Assembly: GCF_011065405.1 (NCBI RefSeq)
Contig: NZ_CP047056.1
Coordinates: forward strand, 3,308,747 to 3,372,746
Length of the DNA stretch: 64,000 nt
Direction: 5' to 3'
DNA from: Succinivibrio dextrinosolvens
GTDB lineage: Bacteria; Pseudomonadota; Gammaproteobacteria; Enterobacterales; Succinivibrionaceae
Each line of letters begins with the position of its first letter. The stretch's first letter is position 1. The position numbers were made by a program, and so were the translations under genes. The notes under the pieces are model-generated. The model was not told the origin of the DNA, did no database searches, and worked only from the letters and a program-made list of their open reading frames with translations. Positions 41,999 to 51,889 of this stretch are shown one piece after another.

Positions 41999-43225
41999 TT
42001 AAACTCTCTTTAAAACAAGTGAAGTATTGATTCCGCCAAAGGCAAAGTTATTTGCCACCAGCAGTTCACACTGATGCTTTAGAGGTTCATTAACGATATA
42101 GTTAAGATTACCGCAACGAGGATCAACTTCTTTTAAGTTCAGATTTGGGTTGAACCAGCCTTCATTCATCATGTTCAGAGCGAACATGGTCTCAACTGCA
42201 CCGCAGGCTCCTAAGGTATGACCAAAGTAACTCTTCAGGGTTGAGATTGGAGTCTTATCTCCAAAGATGTTGAAGGTTGCATTTGATTCTGCGATATCTC
42301 CTTTATCAGTACCTGTTCCATGAGCAGATATATAGCCGATATCCTCTGGTTTTAAACCTGCATTATCAACAGCCTTGCGAACACAGATTTCTATTGTCTC
42401 CTGATTAGGGGAGGTAATATGTGTGGCATCGGAATTGGTGGCAAAACCTATAATCTCACCGTAAATCTTTGCACCGCGGGCTTTAGCATGCTCATACTCT
42501 TCAAGTACCACGGTACCGGCACCTTCACCGATAACCAGACCGTCTCTATCCTTATCAAAAGGAGCTGGGGTAAGCTTTGGAGTATCGTTTTTTGAGGAGG
42601 TTGCGAACATGGTATCGAATACCGCAGCATCACAGACTGAAAGTTCTTCGGCTCCACCTGCGACCATAGCGGTCTGATAGCCGTTTTTAATTGCCTCGTA
42701 GGCGTAGCCTATGGCCATTGAGCCTGAGGTGCAGGCAGTCGAGGTTGGAATTATTCTGCCGGTAATGCCAAAGAACAGAGAGATATTTACGGCTGTAGTC
42801 TGAGGCATCATTTTTACGTAGGAGTTGGCGTTCAGATCACCTGTAGTATTGTCGGTGAGCATTGATGCAAAATCCTTAACAGCCAGGGCACTGCCAAAGG
42901 AGGAACCATAGGCTACCCCCATGTCTCCGCCTTTTAATAGAGGATCGTCTAATAGTCCGCTGTCTTTAAGCGCATACTCAGAGGCACGAGTTGCCATCAT
43001 TGAGACACGGCTCATGGAGCGGATTTTCTTGCGGGTGTAATGCTCCGGAAGTTTAAAATCCGGGCATGGCGCTGCCAGATGAGTGATAAGGCCATCGTAT
43101 TTGTCCCAGTCCTGCATGGTGACAACGGCATTTTTACACTCAAGAATTCTTTTCTTATTGTCATCCCAGCTTTCGCCAAAGGCGGTAACCATTCCCTGAC
43201 CGACAATAGCAACACGATGTTCCAC
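41999..43225 (-). CDS. apeR: Aryl polyene ketosynthase ApeR
   Basis: Beta-ketoacyl-ACP synthase of the FabF type, 408 residues. The active-site Cys lies in TSTACTSGSMA, the two His in ISAHGTGT and YFGHTLGACG. It elongates the polyene chain on an acyl carrier protein, with ApeQ and the dehydratases completing each cycle. It is the last gene of the operon; its GTG start overlaps the ApeQ stop as TAGTG. Assignment as ApeR follows its order and type relative to the E. coli aryl polyene cluster. Confidence 0.92.
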   Translation of the reverse strand: MEHRVAIVGQGMVTAFGESWDDNKKRILECKNAVVTMQDWDKYDGLITHLAAPCPDFKLPEHYTRKKIRSMSRVSMMATRASEYALKDSGLLDDPLLKGGDMGVAYGSSFGSALAVKDFASMLTDNTTGDLNANSYVKMMPQTTAVNISLFFGITGRIIPTSTACTSGSMAIGYAYEAIKNGYQTAMVAGGAEELSVCDAAVFDTMFATSSKNDTPKLTPAPFDKDRDGLVIGEGAGTVVLEEYEHAKARGAKIYGEIIGFATNSDATHITSPNQETIEICVRKAVDNAGLKPEDIGYISAHGTGTDKGDIAESNATFNIFGDKTPISTLKSYFGHTLGACGAVETMFALNMMNEGWFNPNLNLKEVDPRCGNLNYIVNEPLKHQCELLVANNFAFGGINTSLVLKRV

Positions 43226-43962
43226 TACTGCATACCTCCATCAATGCTTATAACCTGTCTTGTAATGTAGGCGGCATTATCTGACATCAGATATGAGGCC
43301 AGAGAGGCAACTTCTTGAACCTGTCCCATACGCTTTAGAGGAATAAGCTTTAGAATTTCTTTTTTTACAGTCTCATCCAGCAATGCCATATCAGTCTCAA
43401 TAAGTCCTGGTGCAATGGCATTTACGGTGATGCCTCGCTTGCCCACCTCAACCGCCAGAGCCTTTACTGCTCCAATGAGACCAGCCTTTGAGGCACTGTA
43501 GTTTACCTGTCCGCGATTGCCGATTATTCCTGAAACTGAGGAGATGGCGATGACTCTGCCGCCCTTGTGAGCTGCAATCATAGGCATGATACATGGATGA
43601 ACCACGTTGAAGAATCCTGTAAGGTTGGTATCAATGACACTGTCCCAGTCCTCTGAACTCATCATCGGAAAGGCTGCATCAGCGGTAATACCTGCATTGC
43701 AGACGACTCCGTAGTAAGGTCCGTTTTTCTCTATATCTTCTTCAAGTATTCTTCTGGAGTTTTCACGGTCACAGACATCAAAGCTTAAAGCGTAAGCCTT
43801 TCCCTGATTCTGCTTTATATTATTTATGGCCTCGTTTACACCATCAGCACTGTTTCGATAGTGCAGTGTCACTTCAAAGCCATCTTTACCCAGCTGCTGT
43901 GCTATGGCCTTACCTATTCCGCGACCAGCTCCTGTAACCAGAACTCTTCTCATGTTTTCCAT
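43225..43962 (-). CDS. apeQ: Aryl polyene ketoreductase ApeQ
   Basis: NADPH-dependent 3-ketoacyl-ACP reductase of the FabG type, 245 residues. It has the nucleotide motif VTGAGRGIGKAI, CNAGI and the catalytic Ser-Tyr-Lys (SSVSGIIGNRG, VNYSASKAG). It reduces the beta-keto group made by the ketosynthase during polyene elongation. It lies 3 nt after apeP and overlaps apeR by 1 nt. Housekeeping FabG is similar, but this copy lies within the pigment operon. Confidence 0.93.
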   Translation of the reverse strand: MENMRRVLVTGAGRGIGKAIAQQLGKDGFEVTLHYRNSADGVNEAINNIKQNQGKAYALSFDVCDRENSRRILEEDIEKNGPYYGVVCNAGITADAAFPMMSSEDWDSVIDTNLTGFFNVVHPCIMPMIAAHKGGRVIAISSVSGIIGNRGQVNYSASKAGLIGAVKALAVEVGKRGITVNAIAPGLIETDMALLDETVKKEILKLIPLKRMGQVQEVASLASYLMSDNAAYITRQVISIDGGMQ

Positions 43963-43965
43963 GTT

Positions 43966-44433
43966 CTAATCTCTTTTAAATAATCTTTTCAGATCGTCAT
44001 CTGTAACTCTGATTAAATTAACTCTGCCGCTGGCAACAGTTTTATCCTCACAGATGATTTCACCATCAAATGAGGCTATAGCGCCGTCGTCCATAATTTT
44101 TTTTACCTGGATTTTCAGTACAGAACCTTTATCAAAGTGATCTTTAGGATACTTCAGATCTCTTGCTCCAAGAATCATTCCCATTGGAGGAATGTCGATA
44201 TTGTGAAGTTTTGCAAGATATCCTGACCAGACTCCTACAGTCTGAGCGATAAGCTCTATTGTAAAGTAAGATGGAAGTCCACCGTTCTCGTTTAAGAAAT
44301 TTCTGAGAACTCCATCTGCTCTGACATATGATTCACAAAGTGCAGTTTCATCTGAAACTTCAAGCACCTTATCAATCAGGACCATAGGAGGTCGGTGGGG
44401 CAGATAGTTCTCTGGCAGAAGATATTTTGTCAT
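43966..44433 (-). CDS. apeP: Aryl polyene dehydratase ApeP
   Basis: Hot-dog fold 3-hydroxyacyl-ACP dehydratase of the FabA/FabZ type, 155 residues. The catalytic His is in YLPHRPPMVLID and the acidic residue in FTIELIAQTVG. It forms the trans double bonds of the polyene after ketoreduction. In E. coli ApeP works together with the small hot-dog protein ApeI, which is also encoded here (51542-51889). Overlaps apeO by 4 nt. Confidence 0.9.
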   Translation of the reverse strand: MTKYLLPENYLPHRPPMVLIDKVLEVSDETALCESYVRADGVLRNFLNENGGLPSYFTIELIAQTVGVWSGYLAKLHNIDIPPMGMILGARDLKYPKDHFDKGSVLKIQVKKIMDDGAIASFDGEIICEDKTVASGRVNLIRVTDDDLKRLFKRD

Positions 44434-45602
44434 TTTGTTAATCCGATAATTACTGAAGCGTTATTTCCGCCAAACGCAAAAGAATTCGACATCATAAATG
44501 GTTTAGACGCTTTTTTACTGTTTAGTATCAGTCCGCAGTCATCAAGTTCTGAGTCCAGTTCGCGGTATTCTGTACTCTGCAGTGGAAGAGTAAGATCGTT
44601 TTCAAGAATATAGCACAGAATACAGCTTTCTAGTATTCCTGCTGCACCTAAGGTGTGTCCTGTCATGTATTTGGTTGAACTGCATGGAACCTTATTGGAG
44701 AATATCGAGGCTACAGCCTTTGCCTCCATGGCATCGTTCAGTTTTGTAGCGGTTCCATGCAGATTGATATAACCGATATCAGAAGGTGACAGACCTGCAC
44801 CTGATAGAGCCATATTCATGGCGCTTATGGCACCTTCACCTGAGGGATCAGGTGAGGATACATGATAGGCATCTGAGGATTCGCCAAGTCCTAAAAGAGA
44901 CAGGGAGGATTTCTCCTTTGAGAGGATCATAAGACCACCTGCCTCACCTATACTGATACCGTCTCTTCCCTTACAAAAAGGTGTACATTGTGTTGGGGAG
45001 ATAAGTCCCATGGAGTTAAAGCCGTTGATAGGTACAGTACTTAAAGTGTCTGCTCCACCAGCAATAACCACATCACAAAGACCGCTTTCAATAAGTCTGT
45101 GAGCACTTATAAGCACTCTTGAGGATGAGGAGCAGGCAGTTGAAATTGTGTAGCTTGGACCTGTTACCTTTAAGTATTCGGACAGGAACATAGCCGGATC
45201 ACCGAATTCCTGAAAAGAATAATAATAGTCCTCAGAACGGGTATTAGTCTTTTTGTAATTTTTTATCTCTTCCTCGGACTCACTAAGTCCTGAGGTTGAG
45301 GTACCCATAACCACACCGATCCTCTCTTTAGGGTATTTATCTTTAAAATAGGCAAGCTTATCCTCAAGTCTGGTGCAGAGATAGGCTAAAAAACGGTTGT
45401 TGCGGGTATTATGCTCTCTGTAATCAGAAATATCTGGTAAGGGACAGTTGTTAACACAGCCGAAGTAGGCGGTCTTCCCACCGTTAATCATGTCAGAGCG
45501 TGCAGTCAGGTAATTACCGTGATCTGATGTGAGGGTGCTGATGATTTTTTCTTTTGTTGCACCAAGGGCACTTACAGAAGCGTAGCAGTTAATGTAAATC
45601 AT
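44430..45602 (-). CDS. apeO: Aryl polyene ketosynthase ApeO
   Basis: Second FabF-type ketosynthase, 390 residues. The active-site Cys lies in TISTACSSSSRVL, the His residues in INLHGTATKLND and TGHTLGAAGI, so it should be active. In studied aryl polyene systems ApeO elongates the chain as a partner of ApeC. Its stop overlaps apeP, and it starts 3 nt after apeN. Confidence 0.9.
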   Translation of the reverse strand: MIYINCYASVSALGATKEKIISTLTSDHGNYLTARSDMINGGKTAYFGCVNNCPLPDISDYREHNTRNNRFLAYLCTRLEDKLAYFKDKYPKERIGVVMGTSTSGLSESEEEIKNYKKTNTRSEDYYYSFQEFGDPAMFLSEYLKVTGPSYTISTACSSSSRVLISAHRLIESGLCDVVIAGGADTLSTVPINGFNSMGLISPTQCTPFCKGRDGISIGEAGGLMILSKEKSSLSLLGLGESSDAYHVSSPDPSGEGAISAMNMALSGAGLSPSDIGYINLHGTATKLNDAMEAKAVASIFSNKVPCSSTKYMTGHTLGAAGILESCILCYILENDLTLPLQSTEYRELDSELDDCGLILNSKKASKPFMMSNSFAFGGNNASVIIGLTK

Positions 45603-45605
45603 TGA

Positions 45606-46229
45606 TTATTTTTGGTGTATATATTGTAAATTGATGCTGTAGTTAAACTCGTGATTAACAATTTTTACCGGAAGACTGCCGGTATCATACTGAGCATATT
45701 CTATATTATAAAGCTCTTTTCCATCGAGTTTACCTAATGTCACTGCATTATCATCTCTGTGGATTATATATTCCTTAGTAATTTCCTTAGATAAGCGGTT
45801 TTTCCGGTCAAAGGACAGCATGATGTCAAAGAGTACCTGATTTACCGGTGGCAGCATGCTTTTAGGTACATAGTAGCTGCCCACAAGTTTTCCTTTTTCA
45901 TATTTAAGGTTGAAAAGCGGGAGCGAGCTTAAGGTCAGGCCGGTGAGATTAAGTCCTGTTTTATTCAGTTTCACAATGCATAAAAGAGAATTCTTTTTGC
46001 CGTTATAGTCCGCGGTCAGAATCTGTCGGTATTCTTCATCCCTATCAAAGCTGATGAATGGCAGAGGAATTTTTGCATTCTTTTCAATATTGATGTATTC
46101 AGGTGATTGTTCTAGTCCTGCAGTATTCAGATCTGTAACCTTTGAAGTGTGGCTGCAGGCGCTTAAAAAAAACATCACTAAGATGAGCGCAATATATCTC
46201 TTGTAATTAAGAATTCTTTTAAACTTCAT
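45606..46229 (-). CDS. apeN: DUF3261-type lipoprotein ApeN
   Basis: About 207 residues. A short basic N-terminus and hydrophobic segment end in the lipobox LSAC, predicting a lipoprotein, probably in the outer membrane. The rest matches the DUF3261 position in aryl polyene clusters. It is thought to take part in transfer of the polyene lipid, by context with LolA-like ApeL and exporter ApeM; no activity is proven. The ATG at 46229 (or 46232) is preferred over an earlier in-frame start at 46277, which lies deep in apeM. It still overlaps the apeM end by 11-14 nt. Confidence 0.8.
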   Translation of the reverse strand: MKFKRILNYKRYIALILVMFFLSACSHTSKVTDLNTAGLEQSPEYINIEKNAKIPLPFISFDRDEEYRQILTADYNGKKNSLLCIVKLNKTGLNLTGLTLSSLPLFNLKYEKGKLVGSYYVPKSMLPPVNQVLFDIMLSFDRKNRLSKEITKEYIIHRDDNAVTLGKLDGKELYNIEYAQYDTGSLPVKIVNHEFNYSINLQYIHQK

Positions 46230-48621
46230 CATTGGTAATCTTGTTTTTTGGCATATAGGCTGAAAGAATGAATGCACAGATGATACCTGTTACCAGACAG
46301 ATTGCAAAGCATTTTATCGCATCTACACTTGAGAAAATCAGAATGCCGATAGTCATAAGCGTGGTGGCAAGAGCTGTGAAGATGGCAATTATTGAGGTAA
46401 CCTCAAGCTTTGAATTGCTCATGAAGATATTGTAGTTGATGCCGATGCCTAAAAGCACTATAAGTCCAAGCTCTGAGAACAGGTTCAGCTCAAAACCTGA
46501 TAGCAGAAGAACAAACAGGGCAGTGCCGATGGATAGTGCAGAGAAAAAGGTTCCAGCCAGAGCCTTTATAAAGCCGGCTCTGATTGTGGATACCACAAGA
46601 ATACAGAGCATGAAGCCTAAAATCACTCTAAAGAAGATTTCCCGGTACATTTTAAAGATAGCTGTAAGCTTTCCTCTATGATCAACATAGGTACAGCCAT
46701 CAACTAAAGCGGCTAAATCCTGTATAGCCTTTTCATCTGATACATCCTCAAGTACCACCATAAGGGAGCTGTAATCATCTCCTCTGTAGTAAAGATTTCT
46801 GTAAAGCTCTCCTGCTCTGGAGGCAAAGTAATCCTCTGCGCTTAAAGTTTCACAGCGGTAATCCTCAGCTTTAATCTCAAGACCTCTGGTCTTAAGTTCG
46901 TTCTCAATTTTATCCTTTCTGTCATTTAAAAAACGGCAGGTCTCAAGCTGGGATTTTTCAGAGTTTATTTTTACAGATAAAAATCGCTTTAATTTTCCGT
47001 CATGCTGTGCGATAGCAAGGAGCTCCCGTATTTTCTCGTTGTTCTCCAAAAGCGTTTCATCATCTTTAGCGCTGAGCAGAAGGTATTTTAGATTCTCAGA
47101 GGTATTTATAAGTCGGTTAATGCTCATCTCCTGAGTCTTTAAAGTCTTTGGCATGCTCTGAAAGCTCATAGGATCATCATTGGTCTTAAGATTAAGTAAG
47201 GCAAACAGGGAGATAAAACATAAAACTGAAATAATACTGATACGCAGCTTTGGCTGTCTTATAAAAGTGAGGTAGCCTTTAAAAAAGCTTTCAAATGGCA
47301 GCTTTGTTCTTTTTAGATGTTCTAAGAAGAAAGGTTCTACTATGATAACAAAAAGACTGGCAAAGGAGATGGTGCACATACAGAAGAAGGCCATCTGCGA
47401 GACTGCCTTTACAGGCGAGAGCAGAATAATAAGATAGGCGCACAGATCGGTGATGACTGCAAAGGAGAGTGGCTTTGTAAGTTTTCTTATGGTGTCAGCT
47501 GCGCTTTCAGGAGCGCCGATCCTCAGGGTTGTAAAATAGATGGTGTAATCACAGACAATACCGATGACACTAAGGCACATACCGATAATTATGAGATTGA
47601 TTTCATCATAGATTAGTGTTGTAAAAAACAGGGCAGAGATAATTCCGCAGAAGATAGAGCCTATGGTCAGAAACACCGGAACAAATGAGCGGTATACAAA
47701 GAAGATAAGACAGAAGATGCCAACGGTTGTGACTGAACCGAGAATTGTTATTTCTCTTTGGGATGTGGAAGCTGCATAGTCTGAATAGAATACAGCTCCT
47801 TTTTTGATTATGGAAATATCAGGGTATTCTTTCTCTATTCTGTCAATTAAATTATCTGTTTGAGTGGTGAACTGTGATGCCACCTCTGTGCTAAGCGAAT
47901 CTGCATTCAGAACTGCAAATACCAGTATCCACTCATCTCCCTTATCATCATAGGCAACAAGATGTCCGTTTTCAATTTTAAGGGAGTTGTCCTTTGAAAA
48001 GTCTACTGCCAGAGCCCTGCCTACAAGCAGCAGATCGTTTTGGATTTCAGCGGAGGAAACTCCTGAAAAGCCTGAGTAGAGCTTTGAGAGCAGCTTTAGA
48101 GAGTAATTGTCTGCCTCAAGTTCTTTTTTGAGGTCCGCAGATAAAAAAGCTGTTTTGTATTTATAGACGAAGGCTGCGCTTTGAAGCTTGTCCTCTTCGG
48201 ATATCTTTGCGGTTATGTTTTTTAGAGAAGGTATCCGATTCAGCTCCTCAATGAAGCGGTCAGCTGCCTCATGAAGTCTGGTATTATCGGACGGATTTGA
48301 TTTCTCTGAAAATATAGGCTGTTTTTTTAAAGATGCTTCGTCGGAGGTTTTGTCTGATGCCTTGTAGGATTGTGGGACTGAAGCTGTATCAGCTCCTCCT
48401 GCTCCTCCAATTCCTGATCCTCCTAGGGCGAAGATTACCTGGGAGTTGAGTCTTTGTATAAACTCAGCTTCAATTTCTCTTTGTCCCTTATTATCCGTGC
48501 TCTGAGGCAGAAGTGAGAGTACTGAAGTCTCAATGGTCATATCCTTAAGCCTGTAAAAACTTATACAGGTGGCTATAACCAGAAAGATGCAGAGTAAAAG
48601 GGCAGAGAATTTTCTACTCAA
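46219..48621 (-). CDS. apeM: MMPL/RND-type exporter ApeM
   Basis: Inner-membrane exporter of 800 residues in the MMPL family. The topology is one N-terminal span, a large periplasmic loop (about 35-280), five spans, a second loop (about 480-640) and five more spans. It probably moves the finished aryl polyene lipid out of the inner membrane. A run rich in Gly/Ala (GGSGIGGAGGADTAS near 68) in the first loop is unusual. Starts overlap apeL by 8 nt. Confidence 0.88.
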   Translation of the reverse strand: MSRKFSALLLCIFLVIATCISFYRLKDMTIETSVLSLLPQSTDNKGQREIEAEFIQRLNSQVIFALGGSGIGGAGGADTASVPQSYKASDKTSDEASLKKQPIFSEKSNPSDNTRLHEAADRFIEELNRIPSLKNITAKISEEDKLQSAAFVYKYKTAFLSADLKKELEADNYSLKLLSKLYSGFSGVSSAEIQNDLLLVGRALAVDFSKDNSLKIENGHLVAYDDKGDEWILVFAVLNADSLSTEVASQFTTQTDNLIDRIEKEYPDISIIKKGAVFYSDYAASTSQREITILGSVTTVGIFCLIFFVYRSFVPVFLTIGSIFCGIISALFFTTLIYDEINLIIIGMCLSVIGIVCDYTIYFTTLRIGAPESAADTIRKLTKPLSFAVITDLCAYLIILLSPVKAVSQMAFFCMCTISFASLFVIIVEPFFLEHLKRTKLPFESFFKGYLTFIRQPKLRISIISVLCFISLFALLNLKTNDDPMSFQSMPKTLKTQEMSINRLINTSENLKYLLLSAKDDETLLENNEKIRELLAIAQHDGKLKRFLSVKINSEKSQLETCRFLNDRKDKIENELKTRGLEIKAEDYRCETLSAEDYFASRAGELYRNLYYRGDDYSSLMVVLEDVSDEKAIQDLAALVDGCTYVDHRGKLTAIFKMYREIFFRVILGFMLCILVVSTIRAGFIKALAGTFFSALSIGTALFVLLLSGFELNLFSELGLIVLLGIGINYNIFMSNSKLEVTSIIAIFTALATTLMTIGILIFSSVDAIKCFAICLVTGIICAFILSAYMPKNKITNDEV

Positions 48622-49225
48622 AATACTTTAAATCCTCATTTGTAACAGCCTTTGATGAGAAATCATAGTCTGAAAACTTCATAACGGTGAGATCACCATT
48701 CGAGCCCCTGATTTCAAGGGAGTCTATATATTCAGAGCCATCAAGGGTAATGGTCTCAAAGAATTTTTTAAGAATCTCATTCTTAGGTCTTAAGCTTGCC
48801 TTATAGTGCTCGCTGGTACCGGAAAGATTACATTCAAAATCACTTATAAGCGAGTCATCAGGATTCATGAGTTTTAACATTAGATTTAAAAGAGAATGCA
48901 CGGCAGGATTGTCATCTGCTTTTATGGTATGAACCTCACCTGCACTGTACTCGGTTATGGAATCCTTTTTTATTGCAAGTACCATAGGGTAAGGTTCAGC
49001 CTGTTTTATAAGCACGCCCCTGTCCTTAACATATACAATGGTGCCGGAGGAGAGAAGATTAAGGTTGGCATCCTTAAGATATTTATCCTGAGTAAACACA
49101 AGAGAATGGGAGTCTTTATCACAGAGACTCCTGCCGATTTCATTCAGTGTTAGGGCCTCTGCACTGAAATTTACAGTAAATGCTGTAAGGAAAAACAGGA
49201 CGGTTCTTTTTAGTAAGCTAAACAT
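48614..49225 (-). CDS. apeL: LolA-like periplasmic carrier ApeL
   Basis: 203 residues with a signal peptide (hydrophobic LLKRTVLFFLTAFTVNFS, cleaved after AEA). The mature part has the LolA-like fold signature LVFTQDKYLKDANLNLLSSG and GVLIKQAEPYPMVLAI. It is likely the periplasmic shuttle that carries the polyene lipid from ApeM to the outer membrane, by analogy to LolA with lipoproteins. Overlaps apeK and apeM by 8 nt each. Confidence 0.88.
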   Translation of the reverse strand: MFSLLKRTVLFFLTAFTVNFSAEALTLNEIGRSLCDKDSHSLVFTQDKYLKDANLNLLSSGTIVYVKDRGVLIKQAEPYPMVLAIKKDSITEYSAGEVHTIKADDNPAVHSLLNLMLKLMNPDDSLISDFECNLSGTSEHYKASLRPKNEILKKFFETITLDGSEYIDSLEIRGSNGDLTVMKFSDYDFSSKAVTNEDLKYFE

Positions 49226-49667
49226 TTTCTTTTTTTACTCTGAAATCCTCAATGGCATCTAAAAGCGGCTGAGGGGTGATATATAAGAGTTCATTGGTTC
49301 TGGCGTTAATCATGACCTGGGCAGTATGGCCATAGGCACAGAGAATATCTGAGTTTAAAGCATAGACTTCATAATGAATCTCTATCTTTCCCTCACACTG
49401 GGTCATCATGCTGATAACTCTGGCACACTTGTCGGTTACCTTTAGGGGGTGACGGTATTTGCACTCGCACTCAACAATCGGCATGGCGAAAATATTTTTT
49501 TTCATCATGTCATAACCAAAATCAAAAGCATTGAACATATCCTCTCGGGCCAGTTCAAAATACTTTATATAGTTGCCATGCCAGACAATCCTCATGGCAT
49601 CGGTGTCATGAAAGGAGATCGGTATGAGGCTTTCATGGCTTATGATGAACTCGGGTTTTCTATACAT
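49218..49667 (-). CDS. apeK: Acyl-ACP thioesterase ApeK
   Basis: 149-residue 4HBT hot-dog thioesterase, with the typical active segment FHDTDAMRIVWHGNYIKYFE (Asp and the WHGNY motif). It releases or edits acyl chains from the carrier protein. Lies 32 nt after the acyltransferase gene and overlaps apeL by 8 nt. Confidence 0.88.
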   Translation of the reverse strand: MYRKPEFIISHESLIPISFHDTDAMRIVWHGNYIKYFELAREDMFNAFDFGYDMMKKNIFAMPIVECECKYRHPLKVTDKCARVISMMTQCEGKIEIHYEVYALNSDILCAYGHTAQVMINARTNELLYITPQPLLDAIEDFRVKKENV

Positions 49668-49699
49668 TTACGCTCTCTCTATTCTTTTTTATTCTATTT

Positions 49700-50719
49700 T
49701 TATTTTCGGAAGAACTCAAAGAAATTAAACCACTGATAAGGATATCTTAAAGCGAAGTATTCTAAAAGCTCCGCATATTTCTGTACATATTCCTTTAAGG
49801 CTTCCTCCTTGTTTTTACGTGGAAGCTTCACCTCGTCGAACAGATCGCGGCAGAAGATTTCAATCTTTCCGCTCTTCTCGTTTTTAAGGGCAAAAAGACA
49901 CTGTACTGAACATTTTAAAAGGGAGGCCAGAATAAAAGCTCCCTGCGGAAGATAAGCTTTTCTGCCTAAAAAATCCACCTCGCAGACTCGCTCCGGCTCT
50001 TTAAGTTTTGCAGAAGCACTCTTTTTCTGCGAATTCTCTTTTACCGGAGTTCTGTCGCCTACGATGGCAATCATGCCTTTATTCTCAATAATTTCGGACA
50101 GTTTTAAAGCTGTATCCGGTCCAATGGAATCGGTGGCAATTATATTAAGCTGGGCATCATTACTTATGGACTTGAGGATATTGTTAAAATTCTGAGCGTT
50201 TTTAGTAAAGAATACCGAGTAGACTTCAGGTGCTCTGGTATCTTTCTTGGTGCCTAAAGCTCTTAGAGCATCCACATTGCCTAAATGAGAGCACAGTAGG
50301 ATCTTGCCTCTGCTCTCTTTTTCATAGGCATAGAAAACCTCTTCAGAGTCCTCCATAAATACCGCTTCACGATAGAGATGAATATTTCCCCGCCAGGCAT
50401 TGATTTTATCTATGAGCATACTGCCAAAGGACATAAAATGGGTAAAGCTTGAGTAGTGTATCTGTGGAAGCCCTTTCTTTGCTCTTATTCTTTCAACCTG
50501 TAAGAGAAAATCCTTAGAAATATCCCGCTGTTTTTTTGAGAACAGATAATAAAAGAACATCACCGGATACAGACAGAGTTTAAAGATGGTGCTGCCACCA
50601 TAGTCATAGAAGAACATCATCAGTCTGATGCCGTAGTATCCGCCGATTTTTTCCCGGCCTTCAGACCAGTGCTGATTATCCTCAGAAGTGTTAGAGCAGT
50701 TTTGTTTATCTTCAGTCAT
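49700..50719 (-). CDS. apeJ: LpxL/HtrB-like acyltransferase (acyltransferase half of ApeJ)
   Basis: 339 residues in the lipid A lauroyl-transferase-like family. The HX4D motif is in LLCSHLGNVDALRALG and a later GDRTPVK matches the family's second block. There is a hydrophobic N-terminal anchor region near 30-58. In many aryl polyene clusters a glycosyltransferase and this acyltransferase are one protein (ApeJ); here the glycosyltransferase is a separate gene overlapping by 8 nt. The enzyme probably links the polyene acyl chain to its lipid anchor. Confidence 0.8.
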   Translation of the reverse strand: MTEDKQNCSNTSEDNQHWSEGREKIGGYYGIRLMMFFYDYGGSTIFKLCLYPVMFFYYLFSKKQRDISKDFLLQVERIRAKKGLPQIHYSSFTHFMSFGSMLIDKINAWRGNIHLYREAVFMEDSEEVFYAYEKESRGKILLCSHLGNVDALRALGTKKDTRAPEVYSVFFTKNAQNFNNILKSISNDAQLNIIATDSIGPDTALKLSEIIENKGMIAIVGDRTPVKENSQKKSASAKLKEPERVCEVDFLGRKAYLPQGAFILASLLKCSVQCLFALKNEKSGKIEIFCRDLFDEVKLPRKNKEEALKEYVQKYAELLEYFALRYPYQWFNFFEFFRK

Positions 50720-51455
50720 GAGATGTGAAAAGTTTTTTTATAATTGTAATCGGAAGTCTTAAGATCATGAGGGTGCAGAGCACAGTATGTATATAGCTGA
50801 TCTTAAACTGATCGGAGAGTCTGAAATTGGAATGACCATCTTTTGGATAGGCTACCTTGGTTTCAAAAAACTTAAATGGAGTTCCCGCCCACTTTAGTCT
50901 GACCAGAATCTCAATGTCAAAGGTCATGCCGAATTTAAGATTACAGCTTTTTGCGCACAGACAGGTCTTTTCCACCGGATAGGCTCTAAAGCCTATCATG
51001 GCATCAACAATGTCGTCACTTAGTGTTTCAAGCTTTACAAAGAAATTGGTGATTTTTCTGCCGATAACTCTGGATTTTGGCGCGTTATCATCATAAAGAG
51101 GACAGCCTGAGATAACCGCCTCTGGAGCCTCGTTTATAAGCTCTACAATCTTATTGATATCTTCGATGTTATGCTGACCGTCGGCATCAATCTGAATGGC
51201 GTGGGTGAAACGGTTTTCCTTTGCAAAGAGCAGCCCTGTAAGCACAGAAGCTCCCTTGCCCTTGTTGCAGTCATGATGCAGCAGAAAGACATCCCTGAGG
51301 TTTTCGCAGATTTTATAAAGCTCTAAAGCTTCTTCCTTGCTGTTGCCATCGTCAACAACAATAAGCGGAAAACCAAAAGGCAAAAGTCTACTGATTACCC
51401 CTTCAATCTTATCGGTGTGTTTATAGCAGGGGATAACAATACAGATCTTCGGCAT
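50712..51455 (-). CDS. Family 2 glycosyltransferase of the aryl polyene operon
   Basis: 247 residues, GT-A fold glycosyltransferase 2 of the dolichyl-phosphate-mannose-synthase-like type. Motifs are IVIPCYKHTDKI, VVDDGNSKEE, the metal-binding IDADGQHN, and the GFRAYPVE segment. It should build the sugar part of the lipid anchor. It is the N-terminal half of what is one ApeJ protein in other species; the 8-nt overlap with the acyltransferase gene fits a split fusion or an unfused ancestor. Confidence 0.85.
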   Translation of the reverse strand: MPKICIVIPCYKHTDKIEGVISRLLPFGFPLIVVDDGNSKEEALELYKICENLRDVFLLHHDCNKGKGASVLTGLLFAKENRFTHAIQIDADGQHNIEDINKIVELINEAPEAVISGCPLYDDNAPKSRVIGRKITNFFVKLETLSDDIVDAMIGFRAYPVEKTCLCAKSCNLKFGMTFDIEILVRLKWAGTPFKFFETKVAYPKDGHSNFRLSDQFKISYIHTVLCTLMILRLPITIIKKLFTSHD

Positions 51456-51541
51456 AACTGTTTATGTCTGTGTTTTTATCAGTGTTTTTATCTATTCTGT
51501 TAATTTTTATTATTCTGAAGTTTAATTATTCAGCCGATTTA

Positions 51542-51889
51542 TCATTCTGTAACCAGTTTACCTGAGGAGGCTTTCTCATTATCCTTTGAGGTAATGATAT
51601 ATTCAAAGGCCAGACGCTTTTTCTCTGGCAGATATTCAAGAGTAAGCTTTAATCTGTCATTTGGCAGAATAGGAGAGGTGAATTTTACAGCAGGAGATCC
51701 GCCTTCAAACTTAATCCCGAAGATTTCCTCTGCAAACTCCTGAGCCCAGCCGATCTGAACTACTCCAGGCAGTACCTTCTGTGCATCAAAATGTCCTTCA
51801 AAGTACTCTAAATCCGGATTTACCACGATGGATACTGCGGCTTTGTTTTCACTTAGTTTGCTGGTTGTATAGAAATTTGGCTTAATCAT
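51542..51889 (-). CDS. apeI: Small hot-dog dehydratase ApeI
   Basis: 115-residue hot-dog protein of the FabZ-like group. The catalytic His is in EYFEGHFDAQKVLPGVVQI, with WAQEF after it. In E. coli ApeI is an active dehydratase of the polyene cycle that acts with ApeP. Overlaps apeH by 8 nt. The 51456-51541 gap that follows is T-rich with no gene. Confidence 0.88.
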   Translation of the reverse strand: MIKPNFYTTSKLSENKAAVSIVVNPDLEYFEGHFDAQKVLPGVVQIGWAQEFAEEIFGIKFEGGSPAVKFTSPILPNDRLKLTLEYLPEKKRLAFEYIITSKDNEKASSGKLVTE